Assembly: GCA_900290315.1 (NCBI GenBank)
Contig: OKRF01000452.1
Coordinates: 1 to 8,230 of the forward strand
Direction of reading: 5' to 3'
Origin: Candidatus Sulfopaludibacter sp. SbA3
GTDB taxonomy: Bacteria > Acidobacteriota > Terriglobia > Bryobacterales > Bryobacteraceae
DNA length: 8,230 nt
Part shown: piece after piece, positions 1 to 5,927 of the stretch
How positions within the stretch are numbered: position 1 is the first letter of the stretch
Layout of the letters: each line of letters starts with the position of its first letter
Notes under the pieces: generated by a model
Told to the model about the DNA's origin: nothing
Databases searched by the model: none
Seen by the model: only the letters and a program-made list of their open reading frames with translations
Position numbers and translations under genes: made by a program

Positions 1-1432
1 GTCAGGGTGCTGGCGATTCGGGTGCGGTAGCCGGCCTCGTAATCCCGCACCTCTTCGTCGTCGATCCGGGGATTGCCGATCAGCCGGAGAATCTGAACCA
101 CGTTGGGCGCAATAACCACCGACTGCAGGTCGACCTGGATGCCAGTATCGGCTCTGGCCGGCTGGCGATCCGCCTTGGAGGCCGATGCCCAAAACGTATT
201 CCGGCCGGACCCCGGAGCCCAGGCAATGCGGAAACTCGGCTCGTCTTCCCAACCCACATAGGCGTTATGCTCCAGTCTGCCGCCCAGCGTGAGCGCGAGC
301 GAGCCAGTGACCCGGATCTCATCCTGGAGGAACACGCTGTACAAACTGTCTGTCTGTAAAGGCGGCGAAAACGACACCGGGTATCCGGGGGGAACGCTGG
401 ACGTGCTGGCGCGGTAGCCCAGCCCCCAAACGATATCCTGCCGGCTGCCCAGGCTCAGGTGCTGCTGGAAATCCAGGTCGAAGTTCTGCACTTTCTCGGG
501 CTCGCCGAATTCGGTGCGGCGATACGAATCGAAATAGGTCTGCAGGGATGTTTGGCTGCCGCTGTCCGAGGAATGACTCCAGCGGGCCAGCAGGCTGCCT
601 CCGGCGGAATCCATGACTTCCCGGAGGAGCGCGTCCGAGGGCGAAGGCATCCATCCCGAAGTCCGGGTTTCGTGCTCCCGGTTCAGGAACAGATCGCCCT
701 CGACGGTCAGGGCATCTTGCGACGACAGGTCCCAATCCGACCGGAAACCGCCGTGGGATCCCGACCACCGGTCGTTGGCCAGGCTTCCGTTGGGCATTTG
801 CGAATTGCCGACATCGAAGAATTTGCCGAAGACCCGGTAAGCCCCCACCTGCCCCGCCGCGGCGCCGAATTGAGCCAGGTCCATCGTCTCGGTATGGGAC
901 CCACCGCCCGCCGCCACCAGACCTCCCTGGGAGGCCTTGGCGAATTTGGTGAGGATGCTGATGACGCCGTTGACGGCATTTGCTCCCCAAACGGTAGCGC
1001 CCGGGCCCCGGATCACTTCAATACGCTCGATATCCTCGAGTGGCAGGCTCACCTGGTCCCAGTACACGCCCGAAAACGTTGGTGTATAGACTGACCGGCC
1101 GTCGATCAACACCAGCACTTTATTGGAATAACGGGAATTGAATCCGCGAATGCTGATGGCCCAAACGCTGGCATCCATCTGCTCCACGTCCACCCCTGGC
1201 GCCATGCGGAGGACGTCGGGAAGGGTAGTGGCGCCGGAGCGACGGATATCGTCCGCGCCGATCACGAAAACAGCGGCGGCCGTCCGGCTCAGCTTCTCTT
1301 CCTTCTTGGAGACGGAGGTTACCGGCGTGTTGAGAAGTTGTTCCAGGCTGGCATCCGCCAGCTTGGTCTGACCCGCGGCTACGCCTGCGGAGAGCGCCAA
1401 CAGACACGCTTTTCCCAAAAAGCTGCGCACAT
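1..1432 (-). CDS. TonB-dependent outer-membrane receptor, N-terminal part (cut by left edge)
   Basis: This is an energy-coupled outer-membrane import receptor; the ligand (siderophore, cobalamin or glycan) cannot be told from the visible part. The frame is open for 477 codons to the window edge. Residues 1-20 form a signal peptide (MRSFLGKACLLALSAGVAAG). They are followed by a stretch with a TonB-box-like NTPVTSV (34-40). The plug domain spans about 45-162 and shows AVFVIGADDIRRSG, LRMAPGVDV, IRGFNSR, VLIDGRSVY, IERIEVIRGPGATVWGANAVNGVI. From about 168 on there is alternating beta-barrel sequence. The left edge cuts the barrel, so the C-terminal strands are missing. ATG at 1432 is chosen because an in-frame TAG (1492-1490) lies upstream with no other start between; AGGA sits a few bases before it. 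The plug resembles the BtuB/COG4771 type common in Acidobacteriota. I see no frameshift in the visible part. No partner gene is adjacent upstream, where the pseudogene patch begins. Confidence 0.93.
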
Positions 1433-1655
1433 TGTTCCTATCGGCGGTTTCGGCCAGAAGTTTAGGTTGCGGCCCGGCGTTACCCACTCCTACCCAAGCC
1501 GGCGAGCGAACTGCCGAAATCTCCTGCTAGAAAACATATTGATATAGTAGTACTGCAAGCGGGTATAGGAATTTCGTTCACAGGGGGCACGGGCGATGAT
1601 CTCCGGACTGGTATTCCATTTACGTTTTCCGGCCATTTTCGCGTGAAGCATCAGC

Positions 1656-2066
1656 ATGGCCGCAGTCTATCCTTTTCGGCCAGGCGGGATTCAGCAAACC
1701 CTAAGCCGCATCCAGGAGGGCGCCGGACTTCGACAGTTTCCCCTTTCCTTAGCGGTGAAACGATCTCGGCATCCACGCACTTGGCATGACAAAGGGAATC
1801 GGATTTTGTCATCGACGTAGTAATACCAGCCCATGACCTGCTCTTCCGGCCCATTGGCGCCAGCGATGGCTTCGTTGTGGATGCGGTCCTCCCAGGGAAT
1901 GGCGCCTGAAGATGCCTGCTCTGCCGACATGCCGGTGCTGATCCAATGGAGCGGCCGGACCATGGCCGTTCCCTTGTCCCAACTGCTTGCCGTTGATGCC
2001 GACGAATCCACGGCCGAGGGCATTGGAGGCTGGCATTACTGGGTGACGCAGGGCTACTGCTTCTGA
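1656..2066 (+). pseudogene. CcbP-like calcium-binding protein gene disrupted by an internal inversion
   Basis: CcbP-family proteins (Pfam Calci_bind_CcbP) are small acidic cytoplasmic calcium-binding proteins of about 110-140 residues. Three pieces are visible. On the plus strand from ATG 1656 there is an N-terminus, MAAVYPFRPGGIQQTLSRIQ. On the plus strand from about 1896 to the TGA at 2066 there is the C-terminal half, with GMAPEDAC, AVPLSQLLAVDADES and the family-typical ending GWHYWVTQGYCF. Between them, the middle of the family reads only on the minus strand: WEDRIHNEA, GPEEQVMGWYYYVDDKIRFP (from 1894 down) and, in another minus frame, HAKCVDAEIVSPLRKGETVEV split as HAKCVDAEIV and SPLRKGETVEV (down to 1726). 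Flipping the middle back gives the normal order. A one-base shift relative to homologs lies between RFPL and HAKC. Family assignment is from memory of the consensus. As it stands the gene cannot make an intact product. Confidence 0.75.
1715..1894. other. Inverted segment inside the CcbP-like gene
   Basis: The middle of the CcbP-like gene lies in reverse orientation. Candidate ends are a GGAGG at 1715-1719 and its complement CCTCC at 1888-1892. Inverting between these pentamers rebuilds one open frame from 1656 to 2066 with 136 codons and no stop. However, the part between RFPL and GMAPED then reads in a frame that does not match homologs. Placing the ends about ten bases inward on the left and just after 1894 gives a better family match (…EGAG-WEDRI… and …VEV-Q-GMAPED…) but needs a one-base indel at a junction. 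A palindromic GGCGCC also occurs near both ends (1719-1724 and 1901-1906). The exact breakpoints are therefore uncertain by roughly ten bases. Confidence 0.7.
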
Positions 2067-2225
2067 ACCTGGCAAACTCCCGGCACCGTTTTTCAGGGCC
2101 ACCCATTTCTCGGAAAAATAGCCCGGCGACTCTTTACGCAGCCTACCGAAAGGACACCACGCTTCGCCATTCCACCTACGCCATTTATGGATTAACTTGC
2201 GCGTGCCAAGCGCCGACGAAACAGC
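2067..2225 (-). other. Unassigned spacer between the two pseudogenes, with coding-like minus-strand sequence
   Basis: This stretch continues the kinase-relic frame without a stop but leaves the kinase family after EGEML. It reads through phrases such as KWRRWNGEAWCPFGRL, KESPGYFSEKWVALKNG. The richness in Trp, Tyr and Phe looks more like a former coding segment than random high-GC sequence. I do not recognise the family. It may be a leftover of another gene fused to the kinase relic by deletion, or chance. No plus-strand reading looks better. Confidence 0.25.
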
Positions 2226-2776
2226 GAGCATCTCCCCCTCCACCATTTCAAGGACCAGACAGTCGGCTCCTTCGAACTCCTCCAGCCCGTAGATGGCGCC
2301 AATGTTGGGGTGGTTCAGCGAAGCCAGCGTGCGGGCCTCGCGACGGAAGCGCGTCAATCGTTCCGGGTCGCGCGCAAACTCGGCGGGCAGAGTTGGATGG
2401 TGACATTGCGGCCGGGTTTGGTATCGTGCGCCCGGTAGAGTTCGCCCATGCCGCCGGCGCCCAGCCGAGAGACCAGCCGATATGGTCCAAATTGCCGGCC
2501 CGGAAGGGTCAGATGAGAGACCAGCCGATATGGTCCAAATTGCCGGCCCGGAAGGGTCAGACCGGCCGTCTCCGTGACCGAAGTGTTACCCGTGGCGGTC
2601 TGAAGAAAACTCCCGGCTTTTTCGTCCTTCGCGATCAGCGGTTCGACCTGATGCCGCAAGTCGCGGTCTCCGCCGCATGCGACGTCGAGGAAGGCCTGCC
2701 GCAGTTCCGGCGCAAGCTTCAGAGCCGCGTGGAAGAGCACTTCCACTCTCAGCCAACGTTCCTTGATCCACGCCAA
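2226..2776 (-). pseudogene. Truncated, frameshifted Ser/Thr protein kinase relic (PknB-like)
   Basis: This is the start of a Hanks-type kinase of the kind numerous in Solibacter-like genomes. From a TTG at 2776 (AAGGG a few bases upstream, in-frame TGA just before it) come an N-terminal leader (ERWLRVEVLFHAALKL, QAFLDVACGGDRDLRHQVEP, KDEKAGSFLQ), then RQFGPYRLVS and a complete glycine loop LGAGGMGELYRAHD (residues 105-118). The invariant VAIK lysine is replaced: the sequence reads VTIQ (125-128). Soon after, near 2385-2395, the frame shifts: the first frame stops at 2354, while the kinase continues in another frame as LPAEFARDPERLTRF, REARTLASLNHPNI, AIYGLEEFEG, LVLEMVEGEML. Homology ends at about 2226. 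The HRD catalytic loop, DFG motif and the rest of the C-lobe are absent from the window on both strands. It has no kinase activity and may not be expressed. Confidence 0.88.
2467..2561. repeat. Two-copy tandem duplication, 48-bp unit, inside the kinase relic
   Basis: Positions 2467-2513 are repeated exactly at 2515-2561, an offset of 48 bp, so 47 identical bases per copy. The unit is a multiple of three and duplicates sixteen codons (LTLPGRQFGPYRLVS plus one) immediately before the glycine loop of the kinase relic. Each copy contains the 10-mer TTGCCGGCCC (2492-2501 and 2540-2549). Confidence 0.97.
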
Positions 2777-3070
2777 TTCGCCCTTACTGTTTCACAGTGT
2801 TACTGCATTCCGGGGTCTATTGAGATTCGCGGGTGGCGTTTGCCGGCCCTTTCAGGTTTAAATTCGCGGGTGGCGTTTGCCGGCCCTTTCAGGTTTAACT
2901 TCACAACGGTATCTATATCTATGGAGTGCCGCCGGCCTGGGGACACCGAATCCGCTCGCGGTCTGCCTGACGCTGGCCTCACCTGAAATTCCGCAACCTT
3001 ATGAAGCGGTTACTTTGATGTTGGCGGCAGGCGCCAGGGGAAGAGAATCAGAATCCGTCTGATCGTGCGG
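2777..3070. other. Gene-free stretch with a tandem repeat, between kinase relic and sulfatase
   Basis: About 294 bases lie between the kinase-relic start and the sulfatase stop codon. Besides the 37-bp tandem repeat they hold no open frame I can support and no clear terminator for the sulfatase operon. A pyrimidine/AT-rich patch (GGTATCTATATCTATGG, around 2908-2924) follows the repeat. A plus-strand frame that starts with a TTG inside the repeat and ends at 3062 has no recognised homology and no ribosome binding site. Confidence 0.5.
2825..2898. repeat. Perfect two-copy tandem repeat, 37-bp unit
   Basis: Positions 2825-2861 and 2862-2898 are identical over all 37 bases and directly abut. The unit begins ATTCGCGGGTGGCG and ends CTTTCAGGTTTAA. 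It is not a multiple of three and lies outside any supported gene, just upstream of the kinase relic. Each copy contains TTGCCGGCCC (2840-2849, 2877-2886), the same 10-mer seen in the 48-bp duplication. Confidence 0.97.
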
Positions 3071-4624
3071 CTACACCAATCGCTTGCCTCGCGGCAAATA
3101 CCGCGGCGCGCAGTACCGGTCACCCGGCATCGGGGCGGACTTCTGATTCAGGTCGCCATAGGGGTCGTCGAACTGGTTCATCAACTCGTACAAGCGTGCG
3201 CGCATATCGTCAACATTAGCCCGCTTCTCACCCAAGGACACCAGATTGCGCATCTCTTCGGCATCTTCGGCCAGATCGTAGCACTCGTCGATGTCGAACC
3301 CGTTGAAGACGTACTTAAAGCGGCCGGTGATCGCGATTCGCTGCGTGTACAGGTATTCGCCGCCGTAGTAAGCACAGAGAATCTGGTCGCGCCACGTAGC
3401 GGCCTGCGGGTCATCGAAGAGCGGCAGCAGTGAGCGGCCGTCTGCAAACGGCATGGGCTGCGCACCCGCCGCGGCTACATAGGTGTGGGCCAGGTCGTGG
3501 GTCTGCACCAGGCGGCCGCTGCGACTCCCGGGCCTGATTCGAGCGGGCCAGCGCACGATCAAAGGCACGCGATAACATTCCTCGTAAGGAATCCAGCCCT
3601 TGATCCACATGCGGTGCGCGCCCACCATGTCGCCGTGGTCCGTAGTGGCCGCCACCAGGGTGTTTTCTTCCTGGCCGGTTTCCCGCAGGGCATCCAGCAC
3701 GCGGCCAATCTGGGCGTCCACCTGCTCGGTGTAGGCATAGTAGTGCACGCGCCCGCTGCGATAATCATCGGGTGTGACCTGCCCCCAGGTCTCCGATTCC
3801 CGCCCGTGCAGCCCCGGTTTGCCGTCGAAGGAGTCGGCAAAACTTTTCGGCACGCGGATGGCGGCGGCATCATACCGGTCGAGGTACTGCTTAAGCGGCA
3901 TGTAGGGATCATGCGGTTCGACGAATTGAACCTCCAGGTGCCAAGGACGCGCGGAGCGCGCGAAACGCCGCATCATCCGGATGGCGCACTCGGCGCGGTG
4001 GAATGGGGATGTGGCTTCTTCGGGGCCCTCGCGGTAGCCCCACATAGTGAACGGCTCCGAACCCGGCCATCGCATCTGACGCTGCGGGACGGCCCGGAGG
4101 CCCTGCCGGCGTTCGACACGGTCCGGGTTGGTCTCCAACTGGCGGATGAGTTTCGGATCGCATCCCTCCAGGTCGGCCACTTCGTGGAATCCGAAATCGA
4201 GCGGCGTACGCACGTACGAGGCGTGCCACTTGCCCACGTAACCGAGACGATATCCGGCATCACGCAGCCGCTGGGAGTAAAGCACCACATCGGCATTCAT
4301 ATCGCGGTGAACCGATGGCGGCGAGTGCACCTGGTTGTAGACGCCGTTGTGCCAGTGATAAGCGCCGGAGAGAATCATGGCGCGCGCCGGGCAACACACC
4401 GCCGAGGGCGTGTAAGATCGCTCGAAGAGCATGCCGGAGTCCGCCAAGCGATTGAGATGGGGAGTGCGGCATTCCGATCGGCTGGCGATGGTGGCCCATT
4501 GCTGCTGGTCCGTCATGATGTGCAGGATGTTCGGAGCGGACGGTGCAGCGCCGGCCGCACGGTGGCGTGCGGACGCCGCCAGCGCGCCCGTCAGCAAGGT
4601 TCGACGATCGAGAGATTCCGGCAT
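3071..4624 (-). CDS. Tat-exported sulfatase (COG3119, arylsulfatase A type)
   Basis: This enzyme hydrolyses sulfate esters, probably on a carbohydrate, in the periplasm or outside. It has 517 residues, normal for the family. The N-terminus has a twin-arginine signal (SLDRRTLLTGALAAS, 4-18). Catalytic features in order: metal site DQ (39-40); formylglycine motif C-C-P-A-R at 77-81, with Cys77 the residue to be oxidised; GKWH (131-134); EPHDPY (236-241); TTDHGD (327-332); and Lys342 in WIKGW. A C-terminal DUF4976-like part (GRFKYVFNGFDIDECYDL) ends the protein. All expected active-site residues are present. The C-type motif requires a formylglycine-generating enzyme or radical-SAM maturase, which is not in this window. 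ATG 4624 is chosen because it puts the Tat signal at the N-terminus and starts 7 bases after the upstream stop. No good Shine-Dalgarno sequence is visible, which suggests translational coupling. A start further upstream at 4678 would overlap the preceding gene. The substrate is unknown. Confidence 0.95.
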   Translation of the reverse strand: MPESLDRRTLLTGALAASARHRAAGAAPSAPNILHIMTDQQQWATIASRSECRTPHLNRLADSGMLFERSYTPSAVCCPARAMILSGAYHWHNGVYNQVHSPPSVHRDMNADVVLYSQRLRDAGYRLGYVGKWHASYVRTPLDFGFHEVADLEGCDPKLIRQLETNPDRVERRQGLRAVPQRQMRWPGSEPFTMWGYREGPEEATSPFHRAECAIRMMRRFARSARPWHLEVQFVEPHDPYMPLKQYLDRYDAAAIRVPKSFADSFDGKPGLHGRESETWGQVTPDDYRSGRVHYYAYTEQVDAQIGRVLDALRETGQEENTLVAATTDHGDMVGAHRMWIKGWIPYEECYRVPLIVRWPARIRPGSRSGRLVQTHDLAHTYVAAAGAQPMPFADGRSLLPLFDDPQAATWRDQILCAYYGGEYLYTQRIAITGRFKYVFNGFDIDECYDLAEDAEEMRNLVSLGEKRANVDDMRARLYELMNQFDDPYGDLNQKSAPMPGDRYCAPRYLPRGKRLV

Positions 4625-4631
4625 GGCATCG

Positions 4632-5276
4632 CTACTGTTTTTTGCCGGCCGGGGCAGCCAGTTGTTCCACCGACACATCGGAGAAGATTACCGTGTCCGA
4701 CGCGTCCGCTTTATGCGAGCAGACGGCGAGCCCTACCAATACCGGGTTGCCCAACTGGACCTGGGTATGTCCGAGTTCCTTCAACTCGGCGCTGTCTTTG
4801 GCGATCCACACGGCGATTGCCGCGCCTTGCCGGACCAGCTTCAGCTTGTATTTCGCCGGACCATCGAACGGGAAATCGACCCCATTGGTGATATCGCTTT
4901 TGGTGTTCCGCCACTGGATGCCAGGCATGCCGTTGCCGTGGATGACGATGTCGATGTAAGGCGAATCGGTGTCGAGAGTCTGCCGGAGCATGATTCCAGC
5001 CTTGCGGTGATCGACTCCTTCACCGAGAAATTGCATGGTGGCGGTGACTGCCACGTTACCCGACATCTCTCGCCAGACGTATTGGAATTGATCCTCCTTG
5101 GCCCATATGTTTGCGCCTGCACCGGTGATCCGGTACTGACCTTTGGAGGCGTCAAATTCCATGGACCCTTTCCGCGCGGGGCCACCGACATCACCGGAGT
5201 TGGTGAAGGCACCCAGTTTTCCGGATTGAGCGAAAGCGGAAGCTGAAAACAGAGAGACGATCAAGAGTTTGCGCAT
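4632..5276 (-). CDS. Secreted concanavalin-like protein, DUF1349 type
   Basis: This 214-residue exported protein probably has a lectin/LamG-like jelly-roll fold that binds or shields a carbohydrate; no catalytic residues can be assigned. A Sec signal peptide is clear (MRKLLIVSLFSASAFA, cleavage after Ala-Phe-Ala at 14-16). The mature part shows the typical sequence of the family: GDVGGPARKGSMEFD, YRITGAGANIWAKEDQFQYV, MSGNVAVTATMQF, DHRKAGIMLRQTLD, VLVGLAVCSHKADASDTVIF. In other Acidobacteriota and Planctomycetes this domain often stands alone or before WD40/TolB-type domains; here it stands alone. It is first in an operon with the sulfatase (7 bases between stop and next start), which suggests joint work on the same polymer. 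A TATAAT lies 9 bases before the ATG and no Shine-Dalgarno sequence is visible, so the message may be nearly leaderless. The family assignment is by recall and fairly sure; the ligand is unknown. Confidence 0.88.
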   Translation of the reverse strand: MRKLLIVSLFSASAFAQSGKLGAFTNSGDVGGPARKGSMEFDASKGQYRITGAGANIWAKEDQFQYVWREMSGNVAVTATMQFLGEGVDHRKAGIMLRQTLDTDSPYIDIVIHGNGMPGIQWRNTKSDITNGVDFPFDGPAKYKLKLVRQGAAIAVWIAKDSAELKELGHTQVQLGNPVLVGLAVCSHKADASDTVIFSDVSVEQLAAPAGKKQ

Positions 5277-5285
5277 GACAGGAAG

Positions 5286-5291
5286 ATTATA
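5286..5291 (-). promoter_or_regulatory. Candidate -10 box of the lectin-sulfatase operon
   Basis: A perfect TATAAT (minus strand) ends 9 bases before the ATG at 5276. At 17-bp spacing the -35 position reads AAGGCA, only three matches to TTGACA. If used, transcription would start about 3-4 bases before the ATG, giving an almost leaderless mRNA. This fits the absence of a Shine-Dalgarno sequence. Confidence 0.35.
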
Positions 5292-5340
5292 CGCTGGCCT
5301 GAGATGCTTGCCTTTGTTATGAACCGAAAATACTAGTACT

Positions 5341-5346
5341 TATAAT
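5341..5346 (+). promoter_or_regulatory. Candidate -10 box for the small cysteine-cluster gene
   Basis: A perfect TATAAT sits on the plus strand in the 228-base divergent gap 5277-5504, right after the palindromic TACTAGTA (5331-5338). No matching -35 box is seen. Transcription from here would give a leader of about 155 bases before the ATG at 5505. The rest of the gap holds no feature I can support. Confidence 0.3.
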
Positions 5347-5504
5347 GGCAATTTATTACCCGCATCGGGTGGGGAATTGCACTCTATCGTTGGACATGAG
5401 CCATTCATTGACGAGAAACTAATGGATCTTCAGCCGATGAGTATGGCAGGCTAGTAATCGGATGGCGACCTCCTAATTATGTCCCCAACCGAGGGAGGAA
5501 CACG

Positions 5505-5762
5505 ATGGAACTATCGAATCCCGAGTCAATTCGCGAAGCGTTGCAGTCGTACGAGCGGCCGGTAGAGATCAGACGGCGGCATGCCGAGGCAGGTCCGGCG
5601 CGCACTGCGAGTCAGGTCCAGAAAGTTCGTTGCACGTGCGGCCACTGCCGCGCGTGTTTGGACAATGCGCGGTGGGAACGGATTTTCGCGGAAAAGTTCG
5701 CAGATCCCAACTACTATAGACGGCACACGGTCTCCTGCTCATCGCCGTTGACGTCCCTTTGA
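5505..5762 (+). CDS. Small CxCxxCxxC (zinc-ribbon-like) protein, function unknown
   Basis: An 85-residue cytoplasmic protein without signal peptide or membrane segment. The first ~40 residues are charged and rich in Arg/Glu. The core is a cysteine cluster Cys43-x-Cys45-x2-Cys48-x2-Cys51 (VRCTCGHCRACLDN), likely a zinc or iron-sulfur site, followed by a conserved-looking block ARWERIFAEKFADPNYY (55-71). A fifth cysteine (Cys78) is near the C-terminus. Similar short proteins with a C-rich cluster followed by DNARWERIFxEKFADPxYY are, as I recall, frequent and paralogous in Solibacter-like genomes, always uncharacterised. The start is well supported: GGAGG at 5494-5498, six bases before ATG. It is transcribed divergently from the lectin-sulfatase operon and convergently with the ABC genes. 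The block may bind nucleic acid or protein; no function should be assigned. Confidence 0.82.
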   Translation: MELSNPESIREALQSYERPVEIRRRHAEAGPARTASQVQKVRCTCGHCRACLDNARWERIFAEKFADPNYYRRHTVSCSSPLTSL

Positions 5763-5767
5763 GGGAC
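5753..5767 (+). terminator. Small hairpin at the end of the cysteine-cluster gene
   Basis: GTCCCT-TTG-AGGGAC forms a perfect 6-bp stem with a 3-base loop, spanning the TGA stop codon at 5760-5762. No T-tract follows, so it is a weak candidate for a terminator or 3'-end hairpin. Confidence 0.25.
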
Positions 5768-5820
5768 CGTCTGTAACCAAGGGCAGGCGAATAGAATCGT
5801 ACAAACAGGGGGCCCGGAAG

Positions 5821-5916
5821 ATGACATCAGCCGAGGTTCGCCGATTGCGCGGGCCTGCCTCCAGAATGGCTCGCCGCGCGAATGAACTGAATCGGGACCT
5901 CGGTAATCAGGTCTGA
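5821..5916 (+). CDS. Possible 31-residue small protein
   Basis: A short frame in the convergent gap 5763-5927 starts ATG at 5821 and ends TGA at 5916. The product (MTSAEVRRLRGPASRMARR… ending LNRDLGNQV) would be a strongly basic, helix-prone peptide. GGAAG touches the start codon, too close for a normal Shine-Dalgarno sequence. No family is recognised; this may be chance. Confidence 0.15.
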   Translation: MTSAEVRRLRGPASRMARRANELNRDLGNQV

Positions 5917-5927
5917 ACTCTTCATGG

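Noticed and set aside
319..1407. Several overlapping short frames across the left 1.4 kb, both strands
   Set aside because: All are out of frame with the continuous TonB-receptor reading on the minus strand, which shows full plug motifs.
1490..1651. Minus-strand frame of 53 codons between the TonB receptor and the CcbP-like gene
   Set aside because: No ribosome binding site and no recognised family; it runs through the AT-rich probable promoter region. It cannot be excluded as a small protein.
1656..2776. Considered an insertion sequence as cause of the rearrangements
   Set aside because: No transposase homology, no terminal inverted repeats longer than five or six bases and no target-site duplication seen.
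2467..2898. Short repeats considered as a CRISPR array
   Set aside because: Two unrelated two-copy tandem repeats with no spacers; no cas genes in the window.
2877..3062. Plus-strand frame ending LMLAAGARGRESESV
   Set aside because: Begins with a TTG inside the 37-bp repeat, lacks a ribosome binding site and recognisable domain.
4625..4678. Longer sulfatase start at 4678
   Set aside because: It would overlap the preceding gene and put 18 residues before the Tat signal; ATG 4624 places RRTLL at a normal distance.
3485..4891. Long plus-strand open frame of 468 codons opposite the sulfatase and lectin-like gene
   Set aside because: It is antisense to genes with clear family motifs, has no recognised domain and crosses two genes; typical shadow frame of GC-rich codon use.
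5396..5453. Two tiny overlapping frames (8 and 10 codons) in the leader of the cysteine-cluster gene
   Set aside because: They look like a leader-peptide pair, but have no ribosome binding site or regulatory codon run; expected by chance.
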